This document shows positions 10,201 through 19,944 of a stretch of DNA of 64,000 nucleotides, in pieces. The stretch is from Norana najaformis (Eukaryota; Annelida; Clitellata; Crassiclitellata; Hormogastridae), in the NCBI GenBank assembly GCA_964023275.1, contig OZ029921.1, positions 30,562,730 through 30,626,729 on the forward strand. Direction: 5' to 3'. Every line of letters starts with the position of its first letter. Position 1 is the first letter of the stretch. The position numbers and the translations under genes were made by a program. The notes under the pieces are model-generated. The model saw only the letters and a list, made by a program, of their open reading frames with translations, did no database searches and was not told the origin of the DNA.

Positions 10201-10927
10201 CCTCGACTTCAGCCCGAAGAGCGTGACGCAGCGGAGCGAGGCAAGTTCCGCCGTCAGCAGCAGCAGCAGCAGCAACCACAGCGCGAGCGGCGGAAGCAGC
10301 GGCGGTTCCCGGCGATGCAACTCCTTCCAGGACGGCATCACCGTCGGCTACACCTACGACGCGTTCTTCGTCAGCGACGGTCGGTCACGGCGTCGCAACG
10401 CACTCGGCATCGCCGCCGCCGAGCCGACGAGGCAGCGGTACAAGTGCAGCGAGTGCGGTAAGCACTACGCCACGTCGTCGAACCTTTCCCGCCACAAACA
10501 GACTCATCGCAGCCTCGACAGCCAGCAGGCGAAGCAGTGTCCGCACTGTCAGAAGGTCTACGTCAGCATGCCCGCTCTGTCGATGCACATCCTGACGCAC
10601 GACCTCAAGTACCAGTGCAACGTCTGCGCCAAGGCCTTCTCGCGCCCGTGGCTGCTCCAGGGGCACCTGCGATCCCATACCGGGGAAAAGCCGTTCGGAT
10701 GCGCGCACTGCGGTAAGGCGTTTGCCGATCGATCGAACCTGCGCGCGCACATGCAGACGCACTCGTCCTTCAAGCTGTACACGTGCAAACGGTGCAACAA
10801 GTCGTTCGCGCTCAAGGCCTACCTGAATAAACACCTCGAGTCCGCCTGCTTCAAGGACAACGAAGACGAGGAGGAGGAGGAGGAGGAGGACGACTGCTCC
10901 AGCGAAACAAGCATCTGGAGCGTCTGA
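6947..10927 (+). CDS. scrt: Scratch-family SNAG zinc-finger transcriptional repressor; join(6947..7220,9906..10927)
   Basis: Nuclear DNA-binding repressor of the Snail superfamily. Scratch proteins promote neural fate and bind E-box sites of the CAGGTG type. The predicted 431-residue protein starts with the SNAG repression motif MPRSFLVKK (residues 1-9), which must be N-terminal, so the ATG at 6947 is chosen. Residues 238-256 carry the Scratch-specific block ([17 protein letters not shown]). Five zinc fingers follow at 272-292, 303-323, 329-349, 357-377 and 385-406, the last of C2HC type. Diagnostic stretches include [35 protein letters not shown] and [18 protein letters not shown] Ser-rich linker lies at about 185-225 and an acidic tail at about 412-420. 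Exon 1 ends in phase 1 and exon 2 completes a Gly codon (G|GC). Family identity is very secure; paralogue number within Scratch is not determined. Confidence 0.96.
7293..7305 (-). repeat. dispersed LINE/SINE 3'-tail motif
   Basis: ATTTATATAGCGC, the reverse complement of the GCGCTATATAAAT tail of the SINE at 8665..9024. Other copies are tabulated in the findings. Confidence 0.6.
7476..7762. repeat. three related copies of a short element, two inverted
   Basis: A word of the form GACTCATTTGATCAC next to TCTTTTCCTTTGCATGC (7486..7520) is matched in inverted form at about 7699..7750 (GTGGTCAAATGAGTCGCC, AAAGGAAAAGAATGC, ATATCCAATAATATAT). A weaker copy in the second orientation lies at 7583..7640. 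AT runs at 7549..7579 and 7630..7651 separate them. It looks like a small inverted-repeat non-autonomous element. Confidence 0.5.
7772..7922. mobile_element. fold-back / MITE-like inverted repeat, about 150 bp
   Basis: The ends TCATTCGAAGAGC and GCTCTTCGAATGA are exact reverse complements. The complementarity continues inward with a few mismatches through AACATCTAGAAATT, so nearly the whole element is one stem. The loop is a short tandem repeat of AAATTCTGCAG. No coding capacity. Class is uncertain because no target duplication is obvious. Confidence 0.6.
8342..8452 (+). repeat. interspersed repeat copy 1 (partner at 23394..23505)
   Basis: The blocks GGGTAGTGCTAGTCCCAAGC, GGATAAAGGAGGAGGGCGAC and ATGTCGTTAAACATTGGAAC are found inverted near 23394..23505 with roughly 90 percent identity by eye. 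Confidence 0.6.
8590..8640 (+). repeat. truncated 3' tail of the SINE/LINE tail family
   Basis: Reads TTACGGCGCTATATAAATTG then TTATTATTATTA, the same tail that ends the full SINE 400 bp downstream. Confidence 0.6.
8665..9024 (+). mobile_element. tRNA-Lys-derived SINE, near full length
   Basis: A pol III A box (TTGGCATACTGG, 8679..8690) and B box (GGTTCATAACC, 8712..8722) stand in tRNA order and spacing. The blocks ACTCTTA and GGTCGTGGGTTC match the anticodon and T arms of tRNA-Lys(CUU). A unique body follows (CTCATATGCCGAGGCTAAG near 8840), then a tail GGCGCTATATAAATTG and (TTA)n. The acceptor stem does not pair, so it is not a working tRNA. Diverged copies lie at about 61190..61420 and, inverted and partial, at 17585..17640. 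The tail is shared with L2/CR1-like LINEs of this window, which suggests a LINE partner. Confidence 0.8.
9360..9480. repeat. partial copy of GCGC-motif interspersed repeat
   Basis: CATTTAGACAGCGCTTTCAA, TAAAGGCGCTAAACAAATT and a short CA run resemble the dispersed tail repeats, but are diverged. Confidence 0.35.
9530..9692. repeat. (ATC)n trinucleotide array with interruptions
   Basis: ATC/AGC triplets on the plus strand; the Met/Leu-rich frame on the minus strand is repeat-derived. Confidence 0.9.
9906..10927 (+). CDS. scrt: scrt coding exon 2 (Scratch block and five zinc fingers)
   Basis: Starts after TAG|GC, which restores the reading frame of exon 1, and ends at TGA 10925..10927. GC content and CpG use rise sharply inside the zinc-finger part compared with flanking DNA. 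A GAGGAGGAG run encodes the acidic tail. Overlapping open frames on the other strand are shadows. Confidence 0.95.
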
Positions 10928-11700
10928 GAATAGGAGGACCGAAACAAGCTTTTGGAGCGTCCGAGATTTTGAGGACCTTGCACTGAGGCCTCGTGTGACC
11001 TTGCAGTAAGGCCTCGTGTGATTTCGAAATATGACCTTGAATGACCCCGATTGACCTTGGAAGGCCCCGTGAGGCCTTGGCAGCTCTCACGTAGCTCTGA
11101 CATGAAAGTTGGTTGTCTTGGACTTGGCTCGATCTAGCATGACCTTGGCGGTGACCTTGGCGGTGTGGTTTCGGCAGTATCCTTGTTAGGTGTTACATTG
11201 GCAGGTTCTATGCAGATGCTAGCGGGCATAAGGTGACCAGCGTGACTTCGTCTAATTTCGGTTATAAGATCACCAGTCGTCTACAGTCTCGAATTCCAGG
11301 ACCTTGGGAGACCTTATCAAACCTCCCGATTTGCGACAGCTAGGCTAGGAATGGCTGCCATAAATATCTGGACTGGATAGTCGATGTTCTATATCAAAAA
11401 GCTGTGCCGGTATCCAAAATCTATGAAAACGAGAGGTCGAAATGAACCGAAAATACCCATCAAAGGTCAGGCCAAAGACAGGTCGTGCCCTGACCTACAA
11501 GAAGCGTGGTTCGTCATTCCAACGACCTCTCCCCAACCATGATTTCCGAACTAGCCTACGTTTGGGCATGAGGAAATCTGTTTCAGTTCTGTACAAACTG
11601 CGTGAAATGCCAACTTGAAACTTCGCTCCGAGTTCTCTGTCCGGAAGCATTCCATATACCGTGGTACATTTGCATCTGCATTATTTATTTATTCATCTAT
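10928..11700 (+). other. probable 3' UTR / downstream flank of scrt
   Basis: Unique sequence follows the stop codon. It contains five TGACCTTG words between 10996 and 11159. No close poly(A) signal is obvious; AATAAA at 12208..12213 is the first reasonable hexamer after the AT array. Transcript end not determined. Confidence 0.35.
10996..11159. promoter_or_regulatory. cluster of TGACCTTG (CAAGGTCA) half-sites
   Basis: Five exact copies start at 10996, 11032, 11052, 11140 and 11152. The inverse, CAAGGTCA, is the extended half-site bound by NR5A and ERR nuclear receptors; the copy at 11032 has the full TGACCTTGA. It may be a short degenerate repeat rather than a regulatory cluster. Confidence 0.3.
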
Positions 11701-11837
11701 TTATCTATCTATTTATCTATTTATATAGAGCCACTGTAGCTTACGTTGATGTCTTGCTCATAAAGACAGTCTCTTGCTTTGACTAGAACCAGTGAACTCC
11801 GCGTCACAAGACGCGTACTTTATTTATTTATTTGTAC

Positions 11838-11953
<116 letters not shown>

Positions 11954-12207
11954 ATCTATGTCCATTACAATATGTAAGTCATATATAGTCCATATATGCA
12001 TTATAAAGATCTATAAATAGATATATTCATATATCTGCCTGTTATAATAGGAATGTTGAAAGTTATGCAATTATATAATGACTGATCGTTTTATGAATGT
12101 GTATATGAAGCAACAGTAAGGGATAATTATGAATTTCTATCTATGCTATAATATCAACTATACTCAGTGAATTATCGTCAATTATCGCAATACTGAGCAA
12201 TCATTTA

Positions 12208-12213
12208 AATAAA
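12208..12213 (+). terminator. possible poly(A) signal for scrt
   Basis: AATAAA about 1.28 kb after the scrt stop. A second hexamer variant lies near 12474. Placement is speculative because the AT array lies between. Confidence 0.2.
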
Positions 12214-12870
12214 ATATATAATTTGTGATTCAAACAAAAGAGTGTTAGATTTATTCATGTATACAATCTATAGTGCTAGCTTTCACAGCTTAAGCAAACC
12301 ATACTTTTAAAGGGTCAGCGGTGGCGAAGGATCTCACCTGATAAATTCATTGAAATCTGAGCAGGGTCGAGGTCACACGGTCGCTATAGAAAAATGTTAC
12401 ATTTACTTTTCTTGCGCTATGTAAATGCCTGTCTTTTTTGGAGTACCATATTTTTGGCCCAAGTGAGATTAATCAAATAAATCTTTTTGTACAGTTTAAT
12501 TGAACTTTGAGCGGCCATCTCTTTTGCAGATATGAGTCCGAATTCTCGTTGCAAGTGAAGGGCTTATACCAGCCTTGGGTTATCCGGCAGCTCCTACTTT
12601 TCTTCCAGTCATTCCTTGACCAGTTCATCATAATCAATAATTACTTATTTCATCACCGTCGTTGTTGTTGTCGTCATCATCACCACCACCACCACCAGTG
12701 AATGTGGGGTTGGGGGATTTGGTAGTGGGTCTTCTTTTTCTCTTGCTGGGTTGACCGGCAGCTGTCAGTGGGTCAATGCATCTGACCCGAATGTTCGGTT
12801 GGGTCTCTGACCCTCGAAGTCATCATCCACGGATCCACAATAGAGGCCTTCAGTTCATCGATGCCCTTCT
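12214..12870. other. intergenic, nothing recognised
   Basis: Unique sequence with a CAC/CAT triplet patch at 12672..12698. No supported gene. Confidence 0.4.
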
Positions 12871-12879
12871 CATAATCCC

Positions 12880-13690
12880 TAACTTCACCCTCCTCCGTCT
12901 TCTCATTCCTCTCCTCCTATTACAATTTCTTTCGTCTCCTCCTTCCTTTCCTCTCCCCAAACTCCTCCTTCTCTTTCGCCTTCCCGTCCTCGTCCTCGTC
13001 TTGTCTCTTCCTGCTGTTTACCTTCCTCCTACTGATATCAACCTCCACTTCCGTTTTTCTCAGTTTCCCTTTTCTGGTCTTCTTCTGTTGGCTCGCCCAA
13101 CTGCTAAACTCTTCTTCCACGTCCAACTTCTGTGCTTCTTCCGTCTTCCTCCTCCTGTTCCTCCTCTTTCTTCTTCTCCTTCTCCAGCTCTTCCTTGAAT
13201 CCTCCAAGTGCGATGGATAATCGATTTTAGGACCCGATTTGCAATTTATCTGCTGCGCTTCGGAGGAGAAGGAGGATGGGGAAGAGCGGAGAAGGAGGAA
13301 TAGGAAGAGCTGGGAAAGAATCTGAGTAGAAGAAGAAAGAGATGGAGGAGGAGATGGGAGAGGAGGAAAAGCTGGCAGAGGACCAGAAGAAGAAGATGGA
13401 AGAGGAGGATGAGGAAAAAGGATGAGGAGGAAGAGAAGGAGTTACAGGAGGAGGAGGAGGAGGGTGAAAGCAGTAGCTGGAATGAATAGAATAGAGTATC
13501 AGAAGCAGGTCATTGGAGAGAGGAAAGTATGGGGGAAAACAGAAGACAAAAGACGAGAAGAAAGCGAAAACGGCAGAGTTAAAGAAAAACCCAATGAGAG
13601 AAAGAAATTAACAAAAGCCAGAAGGAAGGTAATAGAAAGAGAATCATAGCAACAGAGAGAAGGCGAAGGAGAAGAAGACGGAGAAGAAGC
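12880..13690. repeat. pyrimidine tract (12880..13200) then purine tract (13260..13690)
   Basis: The plus strand is almost all C/T for 320 bp, switches, then is almost all A/G for 430 bp. Open frames rich in Leu/Ser/Pro or Arg/Lys/Glu are by-products. The order would allow local intrastrand pairing. Confidence 0.8.
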
Positions 13691-13934
13691 TCATCAATTC
13701 TAATGGGCCCTTTATAAACAGAGTCTGTCCTAACGAAACGACATCTGGTGTCCGAATCGCCCTGACTCTGGCGGTCATTGCTATCGTCATCTAAGGCGGT
13801 CATCTAATGTCATCTGATGCGCATCACCAGATGACAAACGTTGACGTGTGATATCTTCTCATGCGGATGATAAGCGCTTAATGTAAAAGCAGAGTTGATT
13901 AGACGATTCAGCTAAATGTTGCGCGAAAATAGAA

Positions 13935-13967
<33 letters not shown>

Positions 13968-14102
13968 GAGACAGACAGACAGACAGGCAGACAGACAGAC
14001 AGACAGAGAGACAGACAGAGAGACAGAGACCGAGAGAGACAGAGAGAGACAGAGCAACAGTCAGTTAGACAGACAGACAGACGGACGGACGGACGGACAG
14101 AC
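13935..14102. repeat. GA and GACA/CAGA microsatellite
   Basis: (GA)n followed by interspersed GACA and GGAC tetranucleotides. Confidence 0.95.
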
Positions 14103-14345
14103 AGAGAGCTGTGGAACCGTGCATGCGGGCGCAGCTGCCCGAATGACCCTTGACCTCTGACTTCGACGATTCTGACCCGCATCAGATGCTGAAGCACCGG
14201 CTACTGAGTCCTGCCGAGCACATCTTGATTCTGGCGCTTCATAAGTCATTTTTTTTTTCGGAGAAGTAACTCTAAATGTTTTGCTAGGAAATGACCAAAG
14301 TAAATATAACGAGAACCATGATATCAACTGCGTCTTTTTCACAAA

Positions 14346-14550
14346 GAATACAATACCATACATGGATGCAATACAATGCAATACAATACCATACATGGAT
14401 GCAATACAATGCAATACAATACCATACATGGATGCAATACAATGCAATACAATACCATACATGGATGCAATACAATGCAATACAATACCATACATGGATG
14501 CAATACAATGCAATACAATACCATACATGGATGCAATACAATGCAATACA
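14346..14550. repeat. 33-bp minisatellite, six copies
   Basis: CATACATGG recurs exactly every 33 bp from 14357 to 14522. The unit is a multiple of three and lacks stops, so long open frames appear in all six readings (for example MQYNTIHGCNT repeated). Copies are almost identical, so the array is young or homogenised. Confidence 0.95.
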
Positions 14551-14707
14551 ATATAATACCATGTAATATACAAAAACAATACAATAAAAAACAACAAAAT
14601 GCAGCAGAATAAAGCACAAAACTAATAATACAACATACATGAATATAATGCGATATAAACTTATACAATAAAATAATTTGTATGAATCGATGTATATATA
14701 TTTGTAA

Positions 14708-14895
14708 AGTTATATAGCGCCTGTATGGACTTTAGATAAGGTTGGATTTCGAGAAGAAGGACAAGGCGGTCCTTCGTCAGTTGATGCTGTCTAAGATGCA
14801 GAAACAGCCGACCAACTAAGCATCTCAGCTCAACGAAACATATTAACTGTTAGCACAGCATAAGTCTACTTACTTACTCACTCTGGACCAACGAA
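14708..14895. repeat. GCGC-tail interspersed repeat fragment
   Basis: AGTTATATAGCGCC opens a block that ends with AGTCTACTTACTTACTC, similar to the ACTT-tailed repeat at 52739 and 27190. Fragmentary. Confidence 0.4.
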
Positions 14896-15115
14896 CGATA
14901 ATACAATAAACACAAAGCATCTCGACTGAAATTAAGTCACGTATTTCTTAAAATAGATCAGATGTAGACTTCGAAGTAGGACTCCTATGATCTGTCCACT
15001 GACGAACTTGACTGAGCGCTTCGCTTCCTTGTCAACCTGTGGAAAAAAGCTGTAGCTTTTCTGATGGAGAAGCAGAGTTTTGAGTTGGAACAGTAGAAAA
15101 CTGACGGAGGTAGCA

Positions 15116-15298
15116 GCGATCATAGCATAACATAGCATAGCATAGCATAACATAATATAGCATAACATAACATAATATAGCATAGTATAACATAATAATA
15201 ATTATAGCATAGCATAACATAACATAACATAGCATAATATAACATAACACAACATAACATAACATAGCATAACATAGCATAACACAATATAACATGAG
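15116..15298. repeat. ATAAC/ATAGC pentamer-decamer array
   Basis: CATAACATAG-type units with frequent single changes; the minus strand reads Met-Leu-Cys-Tyr repeats. Confidence 0.9.
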
Positions 15299-15299
15299 G

Positions 15300-15655
15300 A
15301 CAATTAATTTCTGTTAGATCAAGCGACACATAGGCCTACAGACAGCCTGGATAAGACAAGGCTAAAGAACAACGCAGGGTAGAACCTTACATAAAGCACT
15401 TCAGGACAGAGACTTCGCAGAGGGCGAACATGTGCTTATCTTGATAACCGGAATTTCACTGGCTACATGAACGAATTACCCAAGATTCAGTGCGCACAGT
15501 CGGCCAGCGCCACCTAGCGGTCGCCGATGCCAATGTCCATCTGGCGGCAGATGGTGGTTCATTTGATGGTCAGTTTATTCAACTCAGTTGACCTCCAACG
15601 AAGACTCCCATCACCAACATCCAACACAATTAACTTCTTCATCTTCTACTGGTTA
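15300..15655. other. unique intergenic DNA, nothing recognised
   Basis: No supported gene or repeat between the two simple arrays. Confidence 0.4.
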
Positions 15656-15659
15656 AACA

Positions 15660-15925
15660 TTTCTGTCTGTCAGTTTGCATGTCTGTCTGTCTGCCTGCCT
15701 GCCTGCGTTGCCTGACCTGTTTGCCCGTCCGTCCTTCTTTCTGGCTGTCTGACTGTGTGTACCTGCCTATCTGCTTGCCTGACCTGTCTGTCTGTCTGTC
15801 TATCTGTCTGTCAGTCAGTCTTTCTGTCTGTCTGTCCGTCCGTCCATCTGTCGTTCTGTTTGTTTGCTTGTGTGTGCGTGTGTGTGTGCGTGTGTGTGTG
15901 CGTGTGTGTGTGTGTGTGTGTGTGA
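15660..15925. repeat. CTGT/CCGT and (GT)n array
   Basis: Compound tetranucleotide repeat ending in GTGTGTGC units. Confidence 0.95.
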
Positions 15926-16029
15926 CACCGTTCCTGACCTTTGCAGTGTCATCTGCTTCATCGATTGCACCGGTCACTTTCACTGGTCAGCTTCAAAGCC
16001 GTGACAGCGCGGGGGCTGAGGCGACTGGT

Positions 16030-16440
16030 CAGTGACCATTCTCAGCCAGCGCTGTCACAGGCACCTGCCACATGTTGGTTGAATGGAAGAGGGTTATTGC
16101 TCGGCTTGTGCGTTGCCTAGCAACGGCCACGTGCTCTGCCATGACAACTTCCATTACCCTTTGCGACTCGTTCCGGTTCGCTGATTTCATCAGTTCTTTT
16201 AGTAAGAGGTTGCAATTAATCGCAGCTTCGAATGAAAGATCCGAATTGCCTGTCGATATGTGATAGCCATGAATGCGCATTCGTTGAATGGCAGATCCTG
16301 TCCGGGATGCATTCACTCGATAATCAATTCGTCGCTTAATTAGGGGCTTAATTCATACACGTGCGTTACAGGTCTTATGCAAATATCTCTGTAATTATTT
16401 GGGCAGATGTATAGAGATATGGATATGGGGCGGACATCAG
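16030..16440. promoter_or_regulatory. unique block with octamer, E-box and homeodomain-type words
   Basis: A non-repetitive island between arrays. It contains CACCTG (Snail/Scratch-type E-box, near 16060), CACGTG (16358..16363), TTAATTAG (near 16337) and ATGCAAAT (POU octamer, 16377..16384). Such clusters fit a neural enhancer of scrt, but short motifs are common by chance. Confidence 0.25.
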
Positions 16441-16775
16441 TGATGGACACGCAGACTGACAGAACACTGACTGACTGACCGACCGACTGACTGACTGACT
16501 GTCTGATTTACTTACATATAACTTACTTATTGATTGACTGACCGACTGACTGCCTGTTTCATTGGCTGACTGGCTAACCGAATGACTTACTTACTTACAA
16601 CTTACTTACTTACAACTTACTTACTGGTTGACTGACTGACTGGCTGGCTGACTGACTGATTCACTTACTTACTTATAACTTTCTGGTTTATTGAGTGATT
16701 GACTGATTTACTTACTTATGACTTACTTATTGATTGAATGCCGGACGGACGGACGGACTGACTGACTGACTAATA
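16441..16775. repeat. ACTG/CTTA tetranucleotide array
   Basis: Long interrupted run of GACTGACTG with CTTACTTAC blocks. Confidence 0.9.
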
Positions 16776-16844
16776 GGTTGGACGTATGGATTTTTATAGC
16801 AGTTGTCCGTGATTAACAAACGACATCTTAAGGCCGTCAAGGCC

Positions 16845-17060
16845 GTTAATGTCTTACTTACCATTCCTCGGTCAGATATCGTTAATGTCTTACTTACCAA
16901 TCCTCGGTCAGATATCGTTAATGTCTTTCTTACCATTCCCCGGTCAGATATGGTTAATGTCTTTCTTACCATTCCCCGGTCAGATACCGTTAATGTCTTT
17001 CATACCACTCCCCGGTCAGATATTGTTAATGTCTTTCTTACCATTCCCCGGTCAAATACG
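16845..17060. repeat. 36-bp minisatellite, six copies
   Basis: GTTAATGTCT recurs at 16845, 16881, 16917, 16953, 16989 and 17025, an exact 36-bp period with small changes among units. The multiple-of-three period keeps frames open. There are no variable spacers, so it is not a CRISPR array. Confidence 0.95.
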
Positions 17061-17580
17061 TACGTACTAACGTGAGGTGCTTCTTTAAAACGATGTTGAT
17101 CACAAGCAGCGCATGCTTCTAAAAGAAGCTAAGATGGACTGCACCCATTCAATCTTTCTTCCCCGATTTAAGCACAAATCTATAGAGCGAGAAGATTCGC
17201 CATTCACTGCAGGGCTTATCCCACGATTTCTTGGAGAAACGATTCGACTCATTCCCATCAATCCATATTTATTCCTATTAATTCCTGCTATTTCCGATTA
17301 ATGTCTGTTAATTAAGTCGAAAGAGTTGTCGCCGTTTCTAAGTTTCCGAAACCCCAATGCACAGGAATGAGTTTATTTAAGGTTTAGCAGGGTAATCTAT
17401 TTCCAAGGGGACATTTCAACCCCAAAGGACACGAACGGGTTTATCACTTGAAAATGGAAATACAAGGGACGGGAGGAGACAATGGTGGAAATGAAGCAAG
17501 AAGACATAACCAAAATAAATAAATAAATAAATCAGAAATAAATAAATCAGTTGCCTTGAGACAACCTTGACAGGCTGCCA
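17061..17580. other. unique intergenic DNA
   Basis: No gene. AAATAAATAAAT run at 17513..17547. Confidence 0.4.
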
Positions 17581-17584
17581 TGCT

Positions 17585-17640
17585 TGGAAGCTTGCGACTT
17601 CATTTTCTTAGCTTCGGCGTATGAGGCAAAGACATATGTC
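17585..17640 (-). mobile_element. SINE body fragment, inverted
   Basis: GCGACTTCATTTTCTTAGCT and CGGCGTATGAGG are the reverse complement of the body of the SINE at 8665..9024, around its GCCGAGGCTAAG block. Confidence 0.55.
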
Positions 17641-17934
17641 TAAACGGGATGCTATGACTGAAAAAGTGCGAGAATTAGTCTATCGCGTATAACGTATAAA
17701 GAGTGTTAAACTTTTTTAGGAAAATCAAAACAAACAAAAGAAGCCAGAGAGAAATATTGAAACAATAAGACATCAAAGAACGATGAATTGTTAGAAATAA
17801 GACCGTATGTGAACACAGTACTGGTGTCGAGTGCAGTGCATGTCTAGCAGCATTCTGAGTACATTGGTATCTGCTCCTTTCAGACATCATAATTAAGACT
17901 TTGTATGGCATTCGCACAGACGCGTACACAAGCA

Positions 17935-18235
17935 CACACTCACACAGTGAAAGAAAAAGAGAAGCAGGTGGAGGAGGAGGATGAAGAGAAGGAAAAAGAG
18001 GGGAGGGAGGAGGGCAGGAGGTAAAGTTGAACAGAAGAAGGAAGAGCACGGAAAAGGGAAATAGAAAGAGGAGGAAGACTACTTGACAGGGAGGAAGATA
18101 ATGGAGACAAGGAACAAAAGAATAAAGAGAAAGAGCTCATGGAGGAAGCGAGGAAGTGGAAGAGGAGAAGGAAGGATGACGAGGAAGACGACGACGATGT
18201 GGAGGAGGAGGAGGAGGAGTTGATGGATTCACTGA
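17935..18235. repeat. purine-rich tract (GAGGA/GAAGA)
   Basis: About 300 bp almost without pyrimidines on the plus strand. Ser/Leu-rich minus-strand frames are artefacts. Confidence 0.8.
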
Positions 18236-18269
18236 TGCGCATCTTCAGCGTTGACTTGATTTCATTGAA

Positions 18270-19330
18270 GACCGGCAGCCATTGTCTCTGAGGGGCCGCG
18301 GGGTATAAAGCCCCTCATCTGAATTTCTAAAATTCTCCTCCTAATCGAGCCACATTTCTATTTATCGCTAATAATTACAGACCCGAGATCGGCATTTATC
18401 TCTTGTCGTGTCGTCGGCGCATATCTTCTGCGCCTGCGCGGCCCATAGAGCTTCCGGCGCGTGACTTCCGGTTCGTCCGACATTCAAAGCGCCCAGATAT
18501 AAGACCACAAGTCCGGCGAGGAGGGAGGGAGGACGCCCTGGAGAGAGGGGTGAGGCAGACGCTCGGCTCCCGGCACGCACATCTAGCTCGGTCGAGACTC
18601 TATTAACTTGTGCCGGTCGGCCGGTCGGTCGGTCGGTCGGTCGGTCGGTCGGTCGGTATATACCTGTTACGGTTAACATTCGCCGGCGGAAATGAGAGGA
18701 AACCAGATATGGATGAGGTATTATTCAGCGCCGATCGATTTCGACATACGGCGATCGATCAGCGGCCATTGATCTCGAGACGTACGCGATAGGAACAATG
18801 GAGAAACGGCCCGAGCGATAATATGCTAATCTCGGCGAACGGGGCAACACGGTCGGGCCATTGAGACGGGAACGGGCGGCGGTGGTGGCGGGCACGCGGG
18901 GGCTCTGCGTGGCGGCTCGGCCGTCGTCAGAAAGACGGCGGAGGAAATTGTGTCCGTGATGGATTCTTTCGCGTTGTGTGGCGCGCCCCCTGACGAACAA
19001 AGGCGTCGTACGGGTTTCGACGCTGACGTCGTCGTCGTTTGGCGGCGCTACCCTCCGTTATATGTACTCCATCGCGTGTCTTAATTCGACGCGCGCACGT
19101 TCGGCGGGCTGGGCTGGTGGGTGGGTGGAGGGCGAGGATGGCAGGGAGGAAGGGGTGAACGGGAAAGGAGGCAGGATGGGGTGGGGAGCGCTGCGGTGTT
19201 TGTTCGCGAATGGGTTTCGCTGATTGAGGAAGCGAACGCAGAATCAATCGAACGAGAACGGATAACGATTAATTATTCGCGCTCGAACGATGATCGGATC
19301 GAGTACTCGAGTATGTACTCGCTTCAATTT
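18270..19330. promoter_or_regulatory. unique CpG-rich island, possible promoter or enhancer
   Basis: GGGGTATAAAGCCCC (TATAAAG at 18304..18310) is followed by CpG-rich unique sequence with TAATAATTAC, CTTCCGGCGC and CTTCCGGTTCG words (ETS-like). It is interrupted by (CGGT)n at 18617..18656. No open frame here looks coding. It could be a distal element of scrt or the start of an untranslated transcript. Confidence 0.25.
18617..18656. repeat. (CGGT)n microsatellite
   Basis: Nine or so CGGT units. Confidence 0.9.
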
Positions 19331-19940
19331 TAACAGGGGTGGAGAGAGGAGGGGAGGGGAAGAGGGGACGGTGAAAAGGGAGGGGTGCGGTCGATGGTCA
19401 GATGGAAATGCCGAAATCCTGTTGGCTGCTGCAGTCGAGCACACAAACAGGTGAGTCGATGGTCACGCTTGACTGGAACCCAAGTCATGCATTGCGTTTT
19501 AATTGGACACGCTTCTGCACACGCTGTATACATGTATCGGCATATATGTGTATATATATATACACCGGTTACTGCAACAGCCTATTCGCCAGTCTGTAAC
19601 ACTTGTGCTGGGGAGGAAGCGTGGTTGCTGCAGCTGAGAATACTGATGAGTAAATTGATGAGCGGCTGTTCAACCTACAAGTGGCCATTAATAGTGATGA
19701 CGACGACGACGACGATGATGATGATGATGTTTAATTCCTTTGCATTAATTAATGGCTTGAATTATTCGTTTATGACCCCACAACGCCCCCACCCCATCCA
19801 AGAAAACAACAATCACAGCAGCTGAATCCCAATCCTTTTCTGTGACCTTCGTCGTTGTCTTCATCATCATCGTTTTCTTTCAGTTTACTACTACCTGGTA
19901 ATCAGAATCTTCCCCAATATTATCACTCATCCTTGACTTC
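19331..19940. other. intergenic with short AT and GAC/GAT runs
   Basis: GACGACGATGATGATG at about 19697..19728; nothing else supported. Confidence 0.4.
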
Positions 19941-19944
19941 ATCC

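Noticed and set aside
10018-10834. Several long minus-strand frames over scrt exon 2
   Set aside because: Antisense shadows of a GC-rich coding exon.
14061-14668. Six overlapping open frames of repeated 11-residue units
   Set aside because: They follow from a 33-bp minisatellite with no stops; no start context or domain supports a protein.
16845-17060. Regular 36-bp repeats resembling a CRISPR array
   Set aside because: Units are contiguous with no variable spacers, and the genome is eukaryotic.
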